64,000 bases of DNA, taken from contig JAUILN010000004.1 in assembly GCA_030432695.1 (NCBI GenBank), forward strand, positions 372,001-436,000, in the 5' to 3' direction. This DNA comes from a bacterium (lineage in GTDB: Bacteria; Planctomycetota; UBA1135; UBA2386). Shown here in pieces: positions 37,290-45,506 of this stretch. The notes beneath the pieces are model-generated. The model saw nothing but the letters and a program-made list of their open reading frames with translations, was not told where the DNA came from and did not search any database. Each line of letters opens with the position of its first letter. Position 1 is the stretch's first letter. Made by a program: the position numbers and the translations under genes.

Positions 37290-37457
37290 TATAAGAGCCC
37301 GTGTGTGGCGCGCAGGCCTCCGGGCCTGAGAGTCACACCAGCCTGGTCGACCGGTTCTGGGGAGAGTCGGTCGAACAGGTGAGAGAACGAGCAAGAGAAG
37401 AGAGAGCGAGCAGGAGACCTCGGAGGCCCGCAAGGGACTCCGAGGTCTCTTTTTTTT
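37290..37457 (+). ncRNA. Candidate small structured RNA with its own terminator
   Basis: A textbook terminator (37414-37457) stands on the plus strand with no plus-strand gene before it. Upstream, at 37290-37295, is TATAAG, a fair -10 element (no clear -35). The intervening 150 bases can fold into a 6-bp hairpin capped by a UCCG tetraloop (37313-37328), a 7-bp hairpin TCGACCG/CGGTCGA (37347-37374), then a purine-rich single-stranded stretch and the terminator hairpin. This is the layout of a trans-acting small RNA. It matches no RNA family I know (not 4.5S, tmRNA or RNase P). Both flanking genes run leftward, so it lies free between them. Confidence 0.4.
37414..37457 (+). terminator. Strong intrinsic terminator, orphan
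   Basis: A perfect 12-bp stem GAGACCTCGGAG (37414-37425) with CTCCGAGGTCTC (37438-37449), a 12-base loop and eight T (37450-37457). It acts rightward only; the opposite strand lacks a T-run. No coding gene points into it. Confidence 0.92.
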
Positions 37458-37640
37458 GGACTGGCGCCTCGGGGGGATCCGCGGCTGCGGCCGCGCACGG
37501 CGCGCCCGGGCGGCGTCGGACCACGGAACCTGGTCCTCAGCATGGCCAGGGGCCACGCCTCCGGCCAGAACCCGCGGTCCTCCTTGCCCGGACGCGCCGT
37601 GCACGCCCTCGCTTCGCGGATTCCCCCGAGGCGCCAGTCC
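37458..37640. repeat. 183-bp imperfect palindrome
   Basis: The two 90-base halves (37458-37547 and 37551-37640) are imperfect reverse complements around the 3-base centre AGG. The outer 26 bases pair with one mismatch (GGACTGGCGCCTCGGGGG...), and inner blocks ACGGCGCG, CCGGGC, GGACC, CTGG and TGGCC also pair. I estimate about 75% pairing with two one-base bulges. It begins at the base after the terminator T-run. Such long hairpins are typical of non-autonomous mobile or REP/MITE-like elements, or of retained structured RNA. Confidence 0.85.
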
Positions 37641-37663
37641 GGTCGGGAACACGGGTGCTATGT

Positions 37664-37712
37664 GGCTCCCGGCTCCCGGCTCCCGGCTCCCGGCTCCCGG
37701 CTCCCCGCTCCC
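37664..37712. repeat. Heptamer GGCTCCC array
   Basis: Six perfect tandem copies of GGCTCCC (37664-37705) and one degenerate copy (37706-37712). The minus strand reads (GGGAGCC)n, with GGG tracts every seven bases and so able in principle to form a G-quadruplex. It lies 28 bases beyond the stop of the leftward WD40 gene, in its likely 3' untranslated region. Confidence 0.95.
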
Positions 37713-37739
37713 GGCGAGCCGGCAGAGGAAGGCGTTCAT

Positions 37740-38846
37740 CTAGTCGTCCGAGGTCAGGCGGATGCGGTGGAGGGGGCCGTCGAACAGGGCGGCGTAGGCC
37801 TGGTCGCTGCCGGGGATGGGGAGGATCTGGTGGAGGGCGCCGCCGAGGGCGAGGGTGTGGAGGGGGGTGGTCGGCGGGTCGTCGCCGAGTGGCCAGATGC
37901 GGAGGTCGTCGCCGACCGTGAGCAGGGTGTCGGCTGGGCTCGCAGCGAAGGCGAGGTGGTGGGAATAGGCGCCGGGGTGGGCTCGCCAGGAGCCCGAGAC
38001 TTCGACCCCGGACTTCCCGACGGTGAGCAACTGGATGGTGCCGTCGGTGCCGCCGATGGCGATCGTCGAACCATCGGGCGAGAAGGCTGCGCACATCCGG
38101 TGGGCGGGCGGGCCGTCCTCCGCCTCGGGGAGTTCGAAGACGACCTTGTCGCGTCGCTTCGTTCCGCGGCCTTCGATGCGCCAGAGCAGGGTCTCGGCGG
38201 TCTTGCCGCCGGAGACGAGGTGCTTCGAGTCGGGCGACCAGGCGACGAACTCGACCATGTTCTCGCCGGTGGAGACGGCGTGGTGGGCGGCCAGCGAGGC
38301 GAGGTGGTCGAAGCGGCGGGTGTCGTAGAGCTCGACCGTGCCGGCGAAGGTGCCCGCGGCGAGCAGCTTGGAGTCGGGCGAGAACGCGAGGTCCCAAATC
38401 GTGCCCGGCATCTGTTGGTTGGCCGCGGGGTGGCCGGGTGGGGCGCCGGTGATCGGCGTGCCGGGGATCTCGAGTTCGGCCTGCGGCTTCCAAGGGTCGG
38501 TCGCCGGCTTGGTCGGCAGCTTGCTCGGCAGTTTCCAGATCCGCAGGGTCCGATCTCCCGCCGCGGCGAGCCACTTGCCGTCGGGTGAGATCGCGACGGC
38601 GAACTGCTGCGAGTCGGTGCGCAGCGTCACGCGGAGCTCGTCGGTGGTGGTGTCCCAGACCCGCACGGTGTTGTCGTGACCCGCGGTGGCGAGCAGGTGG
38701 TCCTCGGCGTGCAGCGCGAGGCGGGCGACGTGGCCGCGGTGGCCTTCGAGGGTGTGGAGGATCGGGGAAGCCGTGTCACCATCCTCCTGAGCGCCGAGCG
38801 CGGGCAGGAGGCAGGTGGCGAGAACGACGGGCATGCGCCTCAGCAT
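37740..38846 (-). CDS. Secreted WD40-repeat protein
   Basis: A 368-residue exported beta-propeller. A signal peptide (residues 1-19, ending ALGAQ) is followed by WD40 repeats with recognisable GH...WD signatures: HRGHVARLALHAEDHLLATA then HDNTVRVWD (about 35-64), DGKWLAAAGDRTLRIWKL, DSKLLAAGTFAGTVELYD, DSKHLVSGGKTAETLLWRI, DGSTIAIGGTDGTIQLL and a final DDLRIWPL. This makes about seven blades. Periplasmic or extracellular WD40 proteins are frequent in planctomycetes; the partner is unknown. It lies 67 bases downstream of the HNH gene on the same strand and could be transcribed with the island, though its exported nature argues for an unrelated role. Confidence 0.82.
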   Translation of the reverse strand: MLRRMPVVLATCLLPALGAQEDGDTASPILHTLEGHRGHVARLALHAEDHLLATAGHDNTVRVWDTTTDELRVTLRTDSQQFAVAISPDGKWLAAAGDRTLRIWKLPSKLPTKPATDPWKPQAELEIPGTPITGAPPGHPAANQQMPGTIWDLAFSPDSKLLAAGTFAGTVELYDTRRFDHLASLAAHHAVSTGENMVEFVAWSPDSKHLVSGGKTAETLLWRIEGRGTKRRDKVVFELPEAEDGPPAHRMCAAFSPDGSTIAIGGTDGTIQLLTVGKSGVEVSGSWRAHPGAYSHHLAFAASPADTLLTVGDDLRIWPLGDDPPTTPLHTLALGGALHQILPIPGSDQAYAALFDGPLHRIRLTSDD

Positions 38847-38913
38847 GGCGCCAAGAGTAGGCGTTCGGCGCGCGTCGGTGTCGGGGCGGGTTTCCGTCGT
38901 CCGAGGGCGATCG

Positions 38914-39785
38914 TCACGACGGCCCGAGCTGGGCGGCAAGCTGGTCGATTCGTTCGTCCAGTCCGGCTTCCTGGCAGATCCGCCGCACCTCCGCCGCGCA
39001 GCGGAGATCTGGGTCCGCAACGAGCGTGGCGAGGCACCACAGGTGCTCTTCGAACCTGCGGCGCTCGGTCTGGTCCGGATGGTCGAGCTGGAGGTAGACC
39101 TCGATCCAGGCGAGCACGGAATCGATCAGTGCCTCGCACTCCACTTCTCGGTCCGGCAAGAGCGTCGGGGCATGGGCTCGTAGGACGTCCCGCGCGACGA
39201 GGCTGGAGGGCGAATGCCGGCAGGCGAGCCGCGTCGCTCGCTGCTCCATACCGCGTTCCAGGGCGTCTCGGGTGGCGTCGTGAACCGCTTGGCGCTCGAA
39301 GATCCGATCGGGGTCCGTGTTCAGTCGGAAGAACTCGACGGTCCTCTCGATCCGCCGGCGCTGTATGGGCTCGAGCGCATCACTCGGCGTGACGGCCAAC
39401 AGCGGGTCGTCGAGGTCGACCCGCAGCCACGCGTCCACGTCGTCCAGTCCGGGATCCCACAGTGCGCGGGGTTCGTCGCCAATCTCGGCGCGCAGCTCGA
39501 ACGACACGCGTCGGCGCGTTTCAGCCAGCATCGGGAAGCGGTCCCGCTTGCGGCTCTGGTTGCACGCGCGGCAACTCAGATAGCAATTGGCGAACTCGTA
39601 GGCGAGCCACCAATAGCCGCCGTGCTCCGGAGATCCCTCGACCCGCGTCTTCGGACGGAAGTGGTCGACATCGCCGAGGTCGTTGCGCGGCAGAAGGCAG
39701 CCGCAGTAGGCGCAGACCTTGCCCTGCATGGCCAGGAGCGCACCACGTACGTCGGGTGCCTTCCAATGATCTGGGAAGCTGGACG
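38914..39785 (-). CDS. HNH endonuclease, PtuB-like (start missing or displaced)
   Basis: The conserved reading frame opens at about 39785 with RPSSFPDHWKAPDVRGALLA and continues with the HNH core: C-A-Y-C-G-C, DVDHFRPK, YWWLAYEFANCYLSC and CNQSRKRDRFP, which give the two CxxC zinc knuckles and catalytic His. A helical C-terminal half of about 180 residues follows. This is the domain seen in PtuB, the nuclease of Septu anti-phage systems, and in retron-linked HNH proteins. No start codon lies in frame before the internal ATG at 39729, which would cut off conserved sequence; the next upstream in-frame ATG (40035) lies deep inside the ATPase gene. The gene therefore has lost its start, or is made as a frameshifted extension of the TIR-AAA protein. 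Active-site residues look intact. Confidence 0.65.
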
Positions 39786-41240
39786 GTCGTTCTCGTCGAA
39801 ACTCGAGAGCACCAACGGCGAGTGGCTGGTGACGAGGAACTGCAGGTTCGGCAGGGCCTCTCGTAGCCGCGGGACGATCGAGCGTTGCAAGGAGGCGTGC
39901 AGGTGCAGGTCGAGTTCGTCGATCAGGACGATGCCCCGAACGGCCTCGAGGCCTGGCTCGGTAGCCGCCTCGGCGACCGCCTCCGCGGTCCGCAGTCGGA
40001 GTTTCGTCCACCGCGAGAGGAGATCCGCCATCCACGCGACCGAGGCACGGTAGCCATCCGGCAGCTCGAAGGCGCTGACCTGCGCCTCCTTGTCGACGAA
40101 CTGAAGCGCATGGGCGTTGTCGACTCCGAACCGATCCGGGAACACCCGTGTGGTCAGGTCGCTGAATAGTCGTCTCGCGAGTCGATCGCTCGCGCGTGGT
40201 TCGCCGGTGAGGAACAGGTCACCGGCGAACTGGAGCCGCGACATCGGTTGGAACAGGCCGAGCACGGCCGTCACCGATGCACTCAGTCCGGGATCGGGCG
40301 CCGGGATGTCGGTGAGATTCCGGGTCGCGCCGTAGCCGGCGATCAACTGTCGTTGGAGATCGAGCCAGACCGGGTTGTCCGGGCCGCGGATGCCTGCGTC
40401 ATCCAGCTCGAGTTCCAGGGTCTGCTCGCTGCCCAGATAATCGATGCGCAGGCGGATGATCGACGCGGATCGATCGGAGCCGCCGGTCCGGCGGCGCATC
40501 GCGGCCAGGCGGCTCCCGCCGAGCTCCATGGCCCGACGCGGACCGAGCAGCGCGAGTGCGATCGACTGCAGGATGGTGGATTTGCCCGCGCCGTTGATCC
40601 CCGCGATGCAGGTCCAGTCGCCGGTCAGTGACGAGGCGCGCTGGAAGTCGATCTCCAAGGATTCGAAGCAGCGGACTCCCTGCAGTTCGAGCTGGAGCAG
40701 CCGCGGCACCGTCGAGTCGTGTTCCTCCAGGCTGCGTGGATCCCGCTTGCCGCTCGTTGCCGGACTCCGACCGATGTACCGGGCCAGTTGATGGAGGAGT
40801 GCCTCGGTGTCTTCGCGCTGCGATGCGCGTCGCACGCGCGCACCCTGTCGAGAGACCAGCGGAGCGAGTTGCTCGGGCAGCGCTGCCGAGGGCGGGAGCT
40901 GTGCGTCGTCGAACAGGACCGGGACGACCGGGATTCCGCGCTCGAAGGCGAGTCCGACGGAGAGCCGGACCGGATCGAGCGGCGAGTCGATCAGGCGGCG
41001 ACCGTAGTCGTCGTGCTGGTGGAGCCACCCCGGATCGATCAAGACCAGCACCACAGCGGCGCGATCGATCGCGAGCCGCAGTTCGTGCATCCAGGCGAGT
41101 CCCGGTTCCATGGACTCGGCGGTCGACACGACCGGGTCACCCAGCAGCGAGCGCAGCGCCACGATCAGCGCGAGGGCCAGGTCGTCCGACCCCTGCCGGC
41201 GGTAGCTGACGAACACCTGTCCCTGGTCGAAGCCGGCCAT
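39576..41240 (-). CDS. TIR-AAA ATPase, PtuA-like, C-terminus out of frame
   Basis: The open frame is 554 residues, of which about 485 look genuine. Residues 1-157 are a TIR domain (VFVSYRRQ at 9-16, VVLVLIDPGWL at 63-73, IPVVPVLFD at 103-111). Residues about 178-485 are an SMC/ABC-like AAA ATPase: Walker A GINGAGKST (214-222), signature-like LPDGYRASV (393-401), Walker B IVLIDELD (437-444) and H-loop TSHSP (471-475). After FDEND (481-485) the frame becomes the out-of-frame shadow of the HNH gene, so the natural C-terminal region is absent. In the TIR, the position where related domains have the catalytic Glu (VRLEIExAL) reads VRLSVGLAF, so NADase activity is doubtful. It starts nine bases after the dual-ATPase gene, clearly the same operon. 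Confidence 0.75.
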   Translation of the reverse strand: MAGFDQGQVFVSYRRQGSDDLALALIVALRSLLGDPVVSTAESMEPGLAWMHELRLAIDRAAVVLVLIDPGWLHQHDDYGRRLIDSPLDPVRLSVGLAFERGIPVVPVLFDDAQLPPSAALPEQLAPLVSRQGARVRRASQREDTEALLHQLARYIGRSPATSGKRDPRSLEEHDSTVPRLLQLELQGVRCFESLEIDFQRASSLTGDWTCIAGINGAGKSTILQSIALALLGPRRAMELGGSRLAAMRRRTGGSDRSASIIRLRIDYLGSEQTLELELDDAGIRGPDNPVWLDLQRQLIAGYGATRNLTDIPAPDPGLSASVTAVLGLFQPMSRLQFAGDLFLTGEPRASDRLARRLFSDLTTRVFPDRFGVDNAHALQFVDKEAQVSAFELPDGYRASVAWMADLLSRWTKLRLRTAEAVAEAATEPGLEAVRGIVLIDELDLHLHASLQRSIVPRLREALPNLQFLVTSHSPLVLSSFDENDRPASQIIGRHPTYVVRSWPCRARSAPTAAAFCRATTSAMSTTSVRRRGSRDLRSTAAIGGSPTSSPIAI

Positions 41241-41249
41241 CCCTGGAGT

Positions 41250-44200
41250 CTACCGCCCAGCCCCCCGCGCCCACTCCGCCACCTTTCCCGCCGGCACCTG
41301 CTGCGCTTCCACGAGGCTCTGCTCGGCGCGGAACGCGGTGACGCTGCCGGCGCGGAGGCAGTGGAACTCGCCGACCTTCTGGCCGGCGACGCGGCCCATC
41401 GCCGCGCGGTCGCGGCCGAACAGCGACTCGAGCTTCTTGAGCGCGGTGTCCTGGGTGACGCGGCCGACGAACCAGGTGCCGATGTTGTCGCGGCCCTTGT
41501 AGTCGAGGTCGCCGGGACTCTGGGTCGCGAGCAGCAGGCCGAGGCCCGCCGAGCGGAAGCGCTTGAGGCCGTGCTCCAGCGGCGCCTTGGTCGGCGGCTG
41601 GCCGACTGCCGGCAGGTACAGGTCGGCTTCGTCGAGCAGGATCAGCGCCTGCAGTCGCTCGCTCGGCCGGCTCTCGGCGAGGCGGCGCAGGTCGGACAGG
41701 ACGCAGGTGACCAGGAACTGGATCCGCGCCTCCTGGCCGAGCGCGGCGGTGTTGACGACCGCCAGCGCGGTGCGCCCGCCGCTCTGCGCGCCGTCGAGGC
41801 CGAGCATCGCGCGCACGTCGAGGCGCTCGGCCGCGCCGTTGTCGAGCAACTGCCGCTCGGTGGCCTTCAGCGATTCGAGCTCGCTGCCGAGCTTCGGCAG
41901 GGCCTTGGGGTCGATCGCACCGATGCGCTCGATCAGGGCCTGGTCGGGCGCCGCCAGTACACCGATGAGTTCCGCGAGGGTGCCCGCGCGGCCGCAGTCG
42001 TCGAGCAGTTGCAGCGCGGCGATCAGGATCGCGGTCGACTGGCGGTTGGCCTTGGTCTGCGCCCTCCCCGGGTTCAGCATCGCCACCAGCGCCGCCGCCG
42101 AGTTCTCGATCGTCGCGGTGCGCTCGTGGGGCGGCAGCGCGGGGTCGGCCTCGGGGAGGATCGGGATCGCCAGGTCGCGTCCGCCGGGATCTCCGGGCGT
42201 GTAGATCCGTACGTCGACGGCGCGCTGCAGTCGACTCGCGCGGTCCCCGTGGCGCTCCGCTGCAACCCGCCAGGCGTCGTCCGACGCGTAGCTCGCGAGG
42301 TCGCCCTTGCGGTCGATCAGCAGCGCGGGGATGCCGCGGAGCAGTGCCTGCTCGACCACCGACAGCGCGAGGGTGGTCTTGCCCGAGCCGGTGCCGCCGA
42401 GGAACGCGGCATGGCGACACAGCGACTGCAGGTCGAGTGCGACCGGCGCGGCGCGCACGCCGCTGGTGGCGCCGAGCTGCAGCGCAGCGGTCTCCGGCGG
42501 TTCGGCGGCCGAGCGGTCTTGCCGCGCCGCAGCGGGCTCGGGACCGGCGCCCGCGACCGTTCCCGCCACCGCCGCGGTAGGCGCCGTCGCGCTCGGGGGC
42601 GCCACCGTGCCCTCGTCGAGATCGCCGAACACCAGCGCGAGCGTCGGCAGCGACAGCAGCGGGCGGCTGGTCGCGCGCCACGCGGCAAAGCCGGGCGCCT
42701 CGCGGTGCTGCGCCGCGAACGCGCGCATCGCCAGCATCGCCTTCCACTCGCTGGCCGGGCAGACCCCGCGGCGGTGGCCGCCGGCCACGAACTCGCCGAT
42801 GGTCTGGGCGATCTTGGTCTTGGGGTTGCTCGGGAACGGCGTCGAGCGGATCAGCACCGCGGTGCGACTGCCCGCCTTGTTCCAGAGCTGGTTGAGCTGC
42901 TTCTGCAGGCCGCCGCCCTGCGCCTGCTTCTCGCAGATGCCGACTCGCAGCCGGCCTCCCGCCGTATCGAGCAGCACGTGGCAGCTCTCCTGCCGAACCT
43001 CGATGCCGGCGAGCCGCGGGGTCTCCTGCGCCGCCTCCACGAGGCTCGTTGCCAGCAGTGCCGCGAGCTCCGCTTCGTCGTCGGGGATCTCCGCGTCGTG
43101 GTCGCTGCGGAAGTCGTCCCAGGCGCGGGTCCAGCGGATGGCGTCGGACGGGACAGCAGCGTCGGGGGTGGCCGGAGTCGGGTCGGGCGGGGTGGAGCGG
43201 GCGTCGTCGACGACCGAGACGCCGGTCGGGTCGTCGGCCTCCAACCAGCCGAAGTCCGGCCGCACACCGCGCTCGCGGGCCAGTGCCAGCACCCGCGTGC
43301 ACGCCCCCAGCAGGTCGCGGAGCCGGAAAGTCGCGAAGCGGTCGAGCTGGGCCGAGGGCAGCGGCGCGGTCGGGTCGGCAGGATCCGGTTCGAGCCCGGC
43401 GCGCTGCAGGGCGTGCGCGACGCGCGCGGCGACGACCGCGCGGGTCTCCTGGGCCGTGCGGTCCCCGCGCAGCACCAGGGGCTCCGGGTCGAGCACCAAC
43501 CGGTCGAGGATCGACTGGCTGACCGTGCCCTTCACCGCTTCCCAGTAGTCGCTGAGGCAGGTGATCACCACCACCGCGTTGGGCAGCGAGTCGGTCAGCT
43601 CCCGAACCGCCAGCATCATCCTGCGGAACGACTGCCGGGTGGCTTCGTCGGCCGCGTAGGCGTCCTCCAACTGGTCGATCGCCAGCGCGAACACGCCACC
43701 CTCCAGCGCCGCAGTCAGCCGTGCCAGCGAGCGCAGCACCGGCAGCGCCTCCTGGTCGGGGTCGAGCGAAGGCACGCCACCGAGCAGGCCCGACTCGCGC
43801 TCGCTCAACGGCGCGCAGCTCAGGTACCGCGACACCGCCTTGGTCACGGTCGGTCGGCGGTTCTGCAGGAACAGCAGTTGGAACACCACCTCCTGGTCGA
43901 GCGCGCTGTCGGCCTGCACCAGCCGTTGGTTCACCAGCCGGTTGCCGACCTTCCAGGCGGTCTTGCGAAGCAGCGCGTCGTCGTCGGTCTCACGCAGCAC
44001 GCGCAGCTCGTCGGTGGAGCAGGCCCCGTCGATCGCGGTCAGCGCATCCGACAACACGTCGAGCGAGGAGCGTTCCGGGTCTTCGGCCGGCGTGTAGGGC
44101 TTGTCGAGGCTCTCCAGCACCTGGCGCAGCAGGTAGCGCGGGTAGTTCGACGTCGACGAGGTCATCTGCGCGTAGCTGACGAAGCCGGCGTGCGCGGCGT

Positions 44201-44465
44201 GGACCTGCTGGCGGAAGGCGCGCATCAGGTGGGTCTTGCCCGAGCCGGCCTCGCCGAGCAGCAGCAGCATTCGGCCCGAGCCGGCCTCGACGCGGCGCGC
44301 CGCGGCCTCGCGGACCAGCTCGCCGAACACCCGCCGCGGCGTGGCGTGGATCGCCGGCACGTCGAAGGGGTCGGGGCGGAACACGTCGTGGCCCGACTCG
44401 ACGCCGTGGAAGACCTGGGCCGCGGCCGGGGTGAGCAGGGCGGCGAGGCGTGGATCGGCGCTCAT
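41250..44465 (-). CDS. Dual P-loop ATPase: AAA domain plus HerA/VirB4-like domain
   Basis: A 1071-residue cytoplasmic protein with two motor domains. The N-terminal AAA part (about 40-400) has Walker A GEAGSGKT (71-78) and Walker B-like LAIDQLED (261-268). A linker region (about 485-610) is mixed alpha/beta with a Pro/Ala-rich stretch (about 620-660). The C-terminal HerA/FtsK-type domain (about 675-1050) has Walker A GGTGSGKT (690-697), LLIDRKGD (715-722), Walker B LILLDEAD (941-948) and the sensor ATQSPGDLDY (980-989), followed by NIGTWFVGRV. HerA-type motors translocate DNA and pair with nucleases in several defence systems. The start overlaps the preceding gene (ATGA). I know no named system with exactly this fusion next to these partners. 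Confidence 0.8.
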   Translation of the reverse strand: MSADPRLAALLTPAAAQVFHGVESGHDVFRPDPFDVPAIHATPRRVFGELVREAAARRVEAGSGRMLLLLGEAGSGKTHLMRAFRQQVHAAHAGFVSYAQMTSSTSNYPRYLLRQVLESLDKPYTPAEDPERSSLDVLSDALTAIDGACSTDELRVLRETDDDALLRKTAWKVGNRLVNQRLVQADSALDQEVVFQLLFLQNRRPTVTKAVSRYLSCAPLSERESGLLGGVPSLDPDQEALPVLRSLARLTAALEGGVFALAIDQLEDAYAADEATRQSFRRMMLAVRELTDSLPNAVVVITCLSDYWEAVKGTVSQSILDRLVLDPEPLVLRGDRTAQETRAVVAARVAHALQRAGLEPDPADPTAPLPSAQLDRFATFRLRDLLGACTRVLALARERGVRPDFGWLEADDPTGVSVVDDARSTPPDPTPATPDAAVPSDAIRWTRAWDDFRSDHDAEIPDDEAELAALLATSLVEAAQETPRLAGIEVRQESCHVLLDTAGGRLRVGICEKQAQGGGLQKQLNQLWNKAGSRTAVLIRSTPFPSNPKTKIAQTIGEFVAGGHRRGVCPASEWKAMLAMRAFAAQHREAPGFAAWRATSRPLLSLPTLALVFGDLDEGTVAPPSATAPTAAVAGTVAGAGPEPAAARQDRSAAEPPETAALQLGATSGVRAAPVALDLQSLCRHAAFLGGTGSGKTTLALSVVEQALLRGIPALLIDRKGDLASYASDDAWRVAAERHGDRASRLQRAVDVRIYTPGDPGGRDLAIPILPEADPALPPHERTATIENSAAALVAMLNPGRAQTKANRQSTAILIAALQLLDDCGRAGTLAELIGVLAAPDQALIERIGAIDPKALPKLGSELESLKATERQLLDNGAAERLDVRAMLGLDGAQSGGRTALAVVNTAALGQEARIQFLVTCVLSDLRRLAESRPSERLQALILLDEADLYLPAVGQPPTKAPLEHGLKRFRSAGLGLLLATQSPGDLDYKGRDNIGTWFVGRVTQDTALKKLESLFGRDRAAMGRVAGQKVGEFHCLRAGSVTAFRAEQSLVEAQQVPAGKVAEWARGAGR

Positions 44466-45499
44466 CGGGAGGTCTCCGCGAGGATCGCGAGGTGGAAGCG
44501 GGCGTGCAGGTCGCGGATCTCGGAGCGCGCGACCAGTGCAGGGTCCATCGCCTCGACCAGGTCGGCGCGGATCAGTCGGGCGTGGCCGGCGCGGGCGGCG
44601 TCGAGCAGGCGCGCCTTGAACGACTCGAGGTCGACGGCCAGGTCGGGACGGCGGCGGAGTAGCGCGTCGTGCAACGTGGCCACGAAGACCGCGCGGTCGG
44701 CGCGCCGTTCGAGATGCTCGGTGCGGGCGATCTCGCGCAGGGCGGCGACCAGGTCGGTGGTGCCGTCGACCGCGTCTACCGGAGTTCCCGTCGCGCGAGT
44801 CGCCGAGCGAAGCGGACCCCGTGCGTGCCAGCTCTGCAACACCGCCGATCGCAGTGCCGGCACTCCGTCGCCCACCGCGCCGACGGCGGTTGCCGCGAGC
44901 AGTCCGAGCATCTGGCCGGCGCTCTTCGGGGTCTGCACGCCGAGCGGATCGAGCAGCAGGAAGCAGACCACCTTCCCGCCGCCGACCTTGTGCTTGCGCC
45001 AGGGCTCCACCGAGCTGCCGCTCAGTTCGGCGAGACGGTTCCAGGTCAGTGCGTCGAGGACTTCGGCCGCGATCGGGTAGTCGGGCAGGTCGAGCCGATG
45101 GGCCGCGGCGAGCACCGCCGCGCGGCAGCCCGCAGCCGACTTGATCCGCTTGGCCTGGGCCGCATCCGGCGCCGGCAGCCCGAGCGCGTGGGCCAGGATC
45201 TGCACGTCGCGGAGCGCGGTCCACTTCGGGGAAGTGCCGCCGATGCCGAGCTGCTCGCGGAGCGTCGTGCGTTCGGCGTCGGCCAGGACGTAGCGCTTGC
45301 CCACCTGCTCCAGCACGCCCGAGTCCACCAGCGCGCGCAGCAGCGGTCGGCACGCATCCGTGAGCGCCGCCTTGCCGGCGTGGGGGCGGAGCACCCCGAG
45401 AGCGTCCCGCAGGTTGGTCTCGGTCGCGCCGCGTTCGCCTTCGATCAGGGCACGGCAGCAGAGGATCGTCCGGTCGGCCGGGTTCATCGGTTCGCTCAT
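44462..45499 (-). CDS. Winged-helix-like protein of the nuclease-ATPase operon
   Basis: A 345-residue cytoplasmic protein without recognised catalytic residues. The N-terminal about 75 residues read like a winged helix (helices around 12-25 and 45-58, then the wing SGVLEQVGKRYVLADAE). The middle (about 85-240) is helical and Ala/Leu-rich and includes an IKSAAGCRAAVLAAAHRLDL segment. The C-terminal third is charged and helical. It sits between the DUF559-like nuclease (seven-base gap) and the dual ATPase (four-base overlap), so it is almost certainly a subunit or DNA-recognition adaptor of the same complex; that is inference from gene order. ATG at 45499 is chosen over 45487 because the spacing to the upstream purine run is better. 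Confidence 0.65.
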   Translation of the reverse strand: MSEPMNPADRTILCCRALIEGERGATETNLRDALGVLRPHAGKAALTDACRPLLRALVDSGVLEQVGKRYVLADAERTTLREQLGIGGTSPKWTALRDVQILAHALGLPAPDAAQAKRIKSAAGCRAAVLAAAHRLDLPDYPIAAEVLDALTWNRLAELSGSSVEPWRKHKVGGGKVVCFLLLDPLGVQTPKSAGQMLGLLAATAVGAVGDGVPALRSAVLQSWHARGPLRSATRATGTPVDAVDGTTDLVAALREIARTEHLERRADRAVFVATLHDALLRRRPDLAVDLESFKARLLDAARAGHARLIRADLVEAMDPALVARSEIRDLHARFHLAILAETSR

Positions 45500-45506
45500 G
45501 TTCCGT

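Noticed and set aside
37301..37921. Rightward frame through the terminator and palindrome
   Set aside because: It would have to read through a T8 terminator and low-complexity repeats; the leftward WD40 gene covers its end.
39770..39800. Programmed -1 frameshift joining the ATPase and HNH frames
   Set aside because: The relation of frames is -1, but no X XXY YYZ slippery heptamer or clear downstream pseudoknot was seen.
38914..41240. Calling the TIR-AAA/HNH pair simply Septu (ptuA/ptuB)
   Set aside because: Standard PtuA lacks a TIR domain and the pair here is out of frame; only a Septu-like label is justified without a search.
40719..45080. Very long rightward open frame over the dual-ATPase region
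   Set aside because: It is the antisense shadow of GC-rich genes with clear Walker motifs on the other strand; its product is Arg/Gln/Val low-complexity with no domain.
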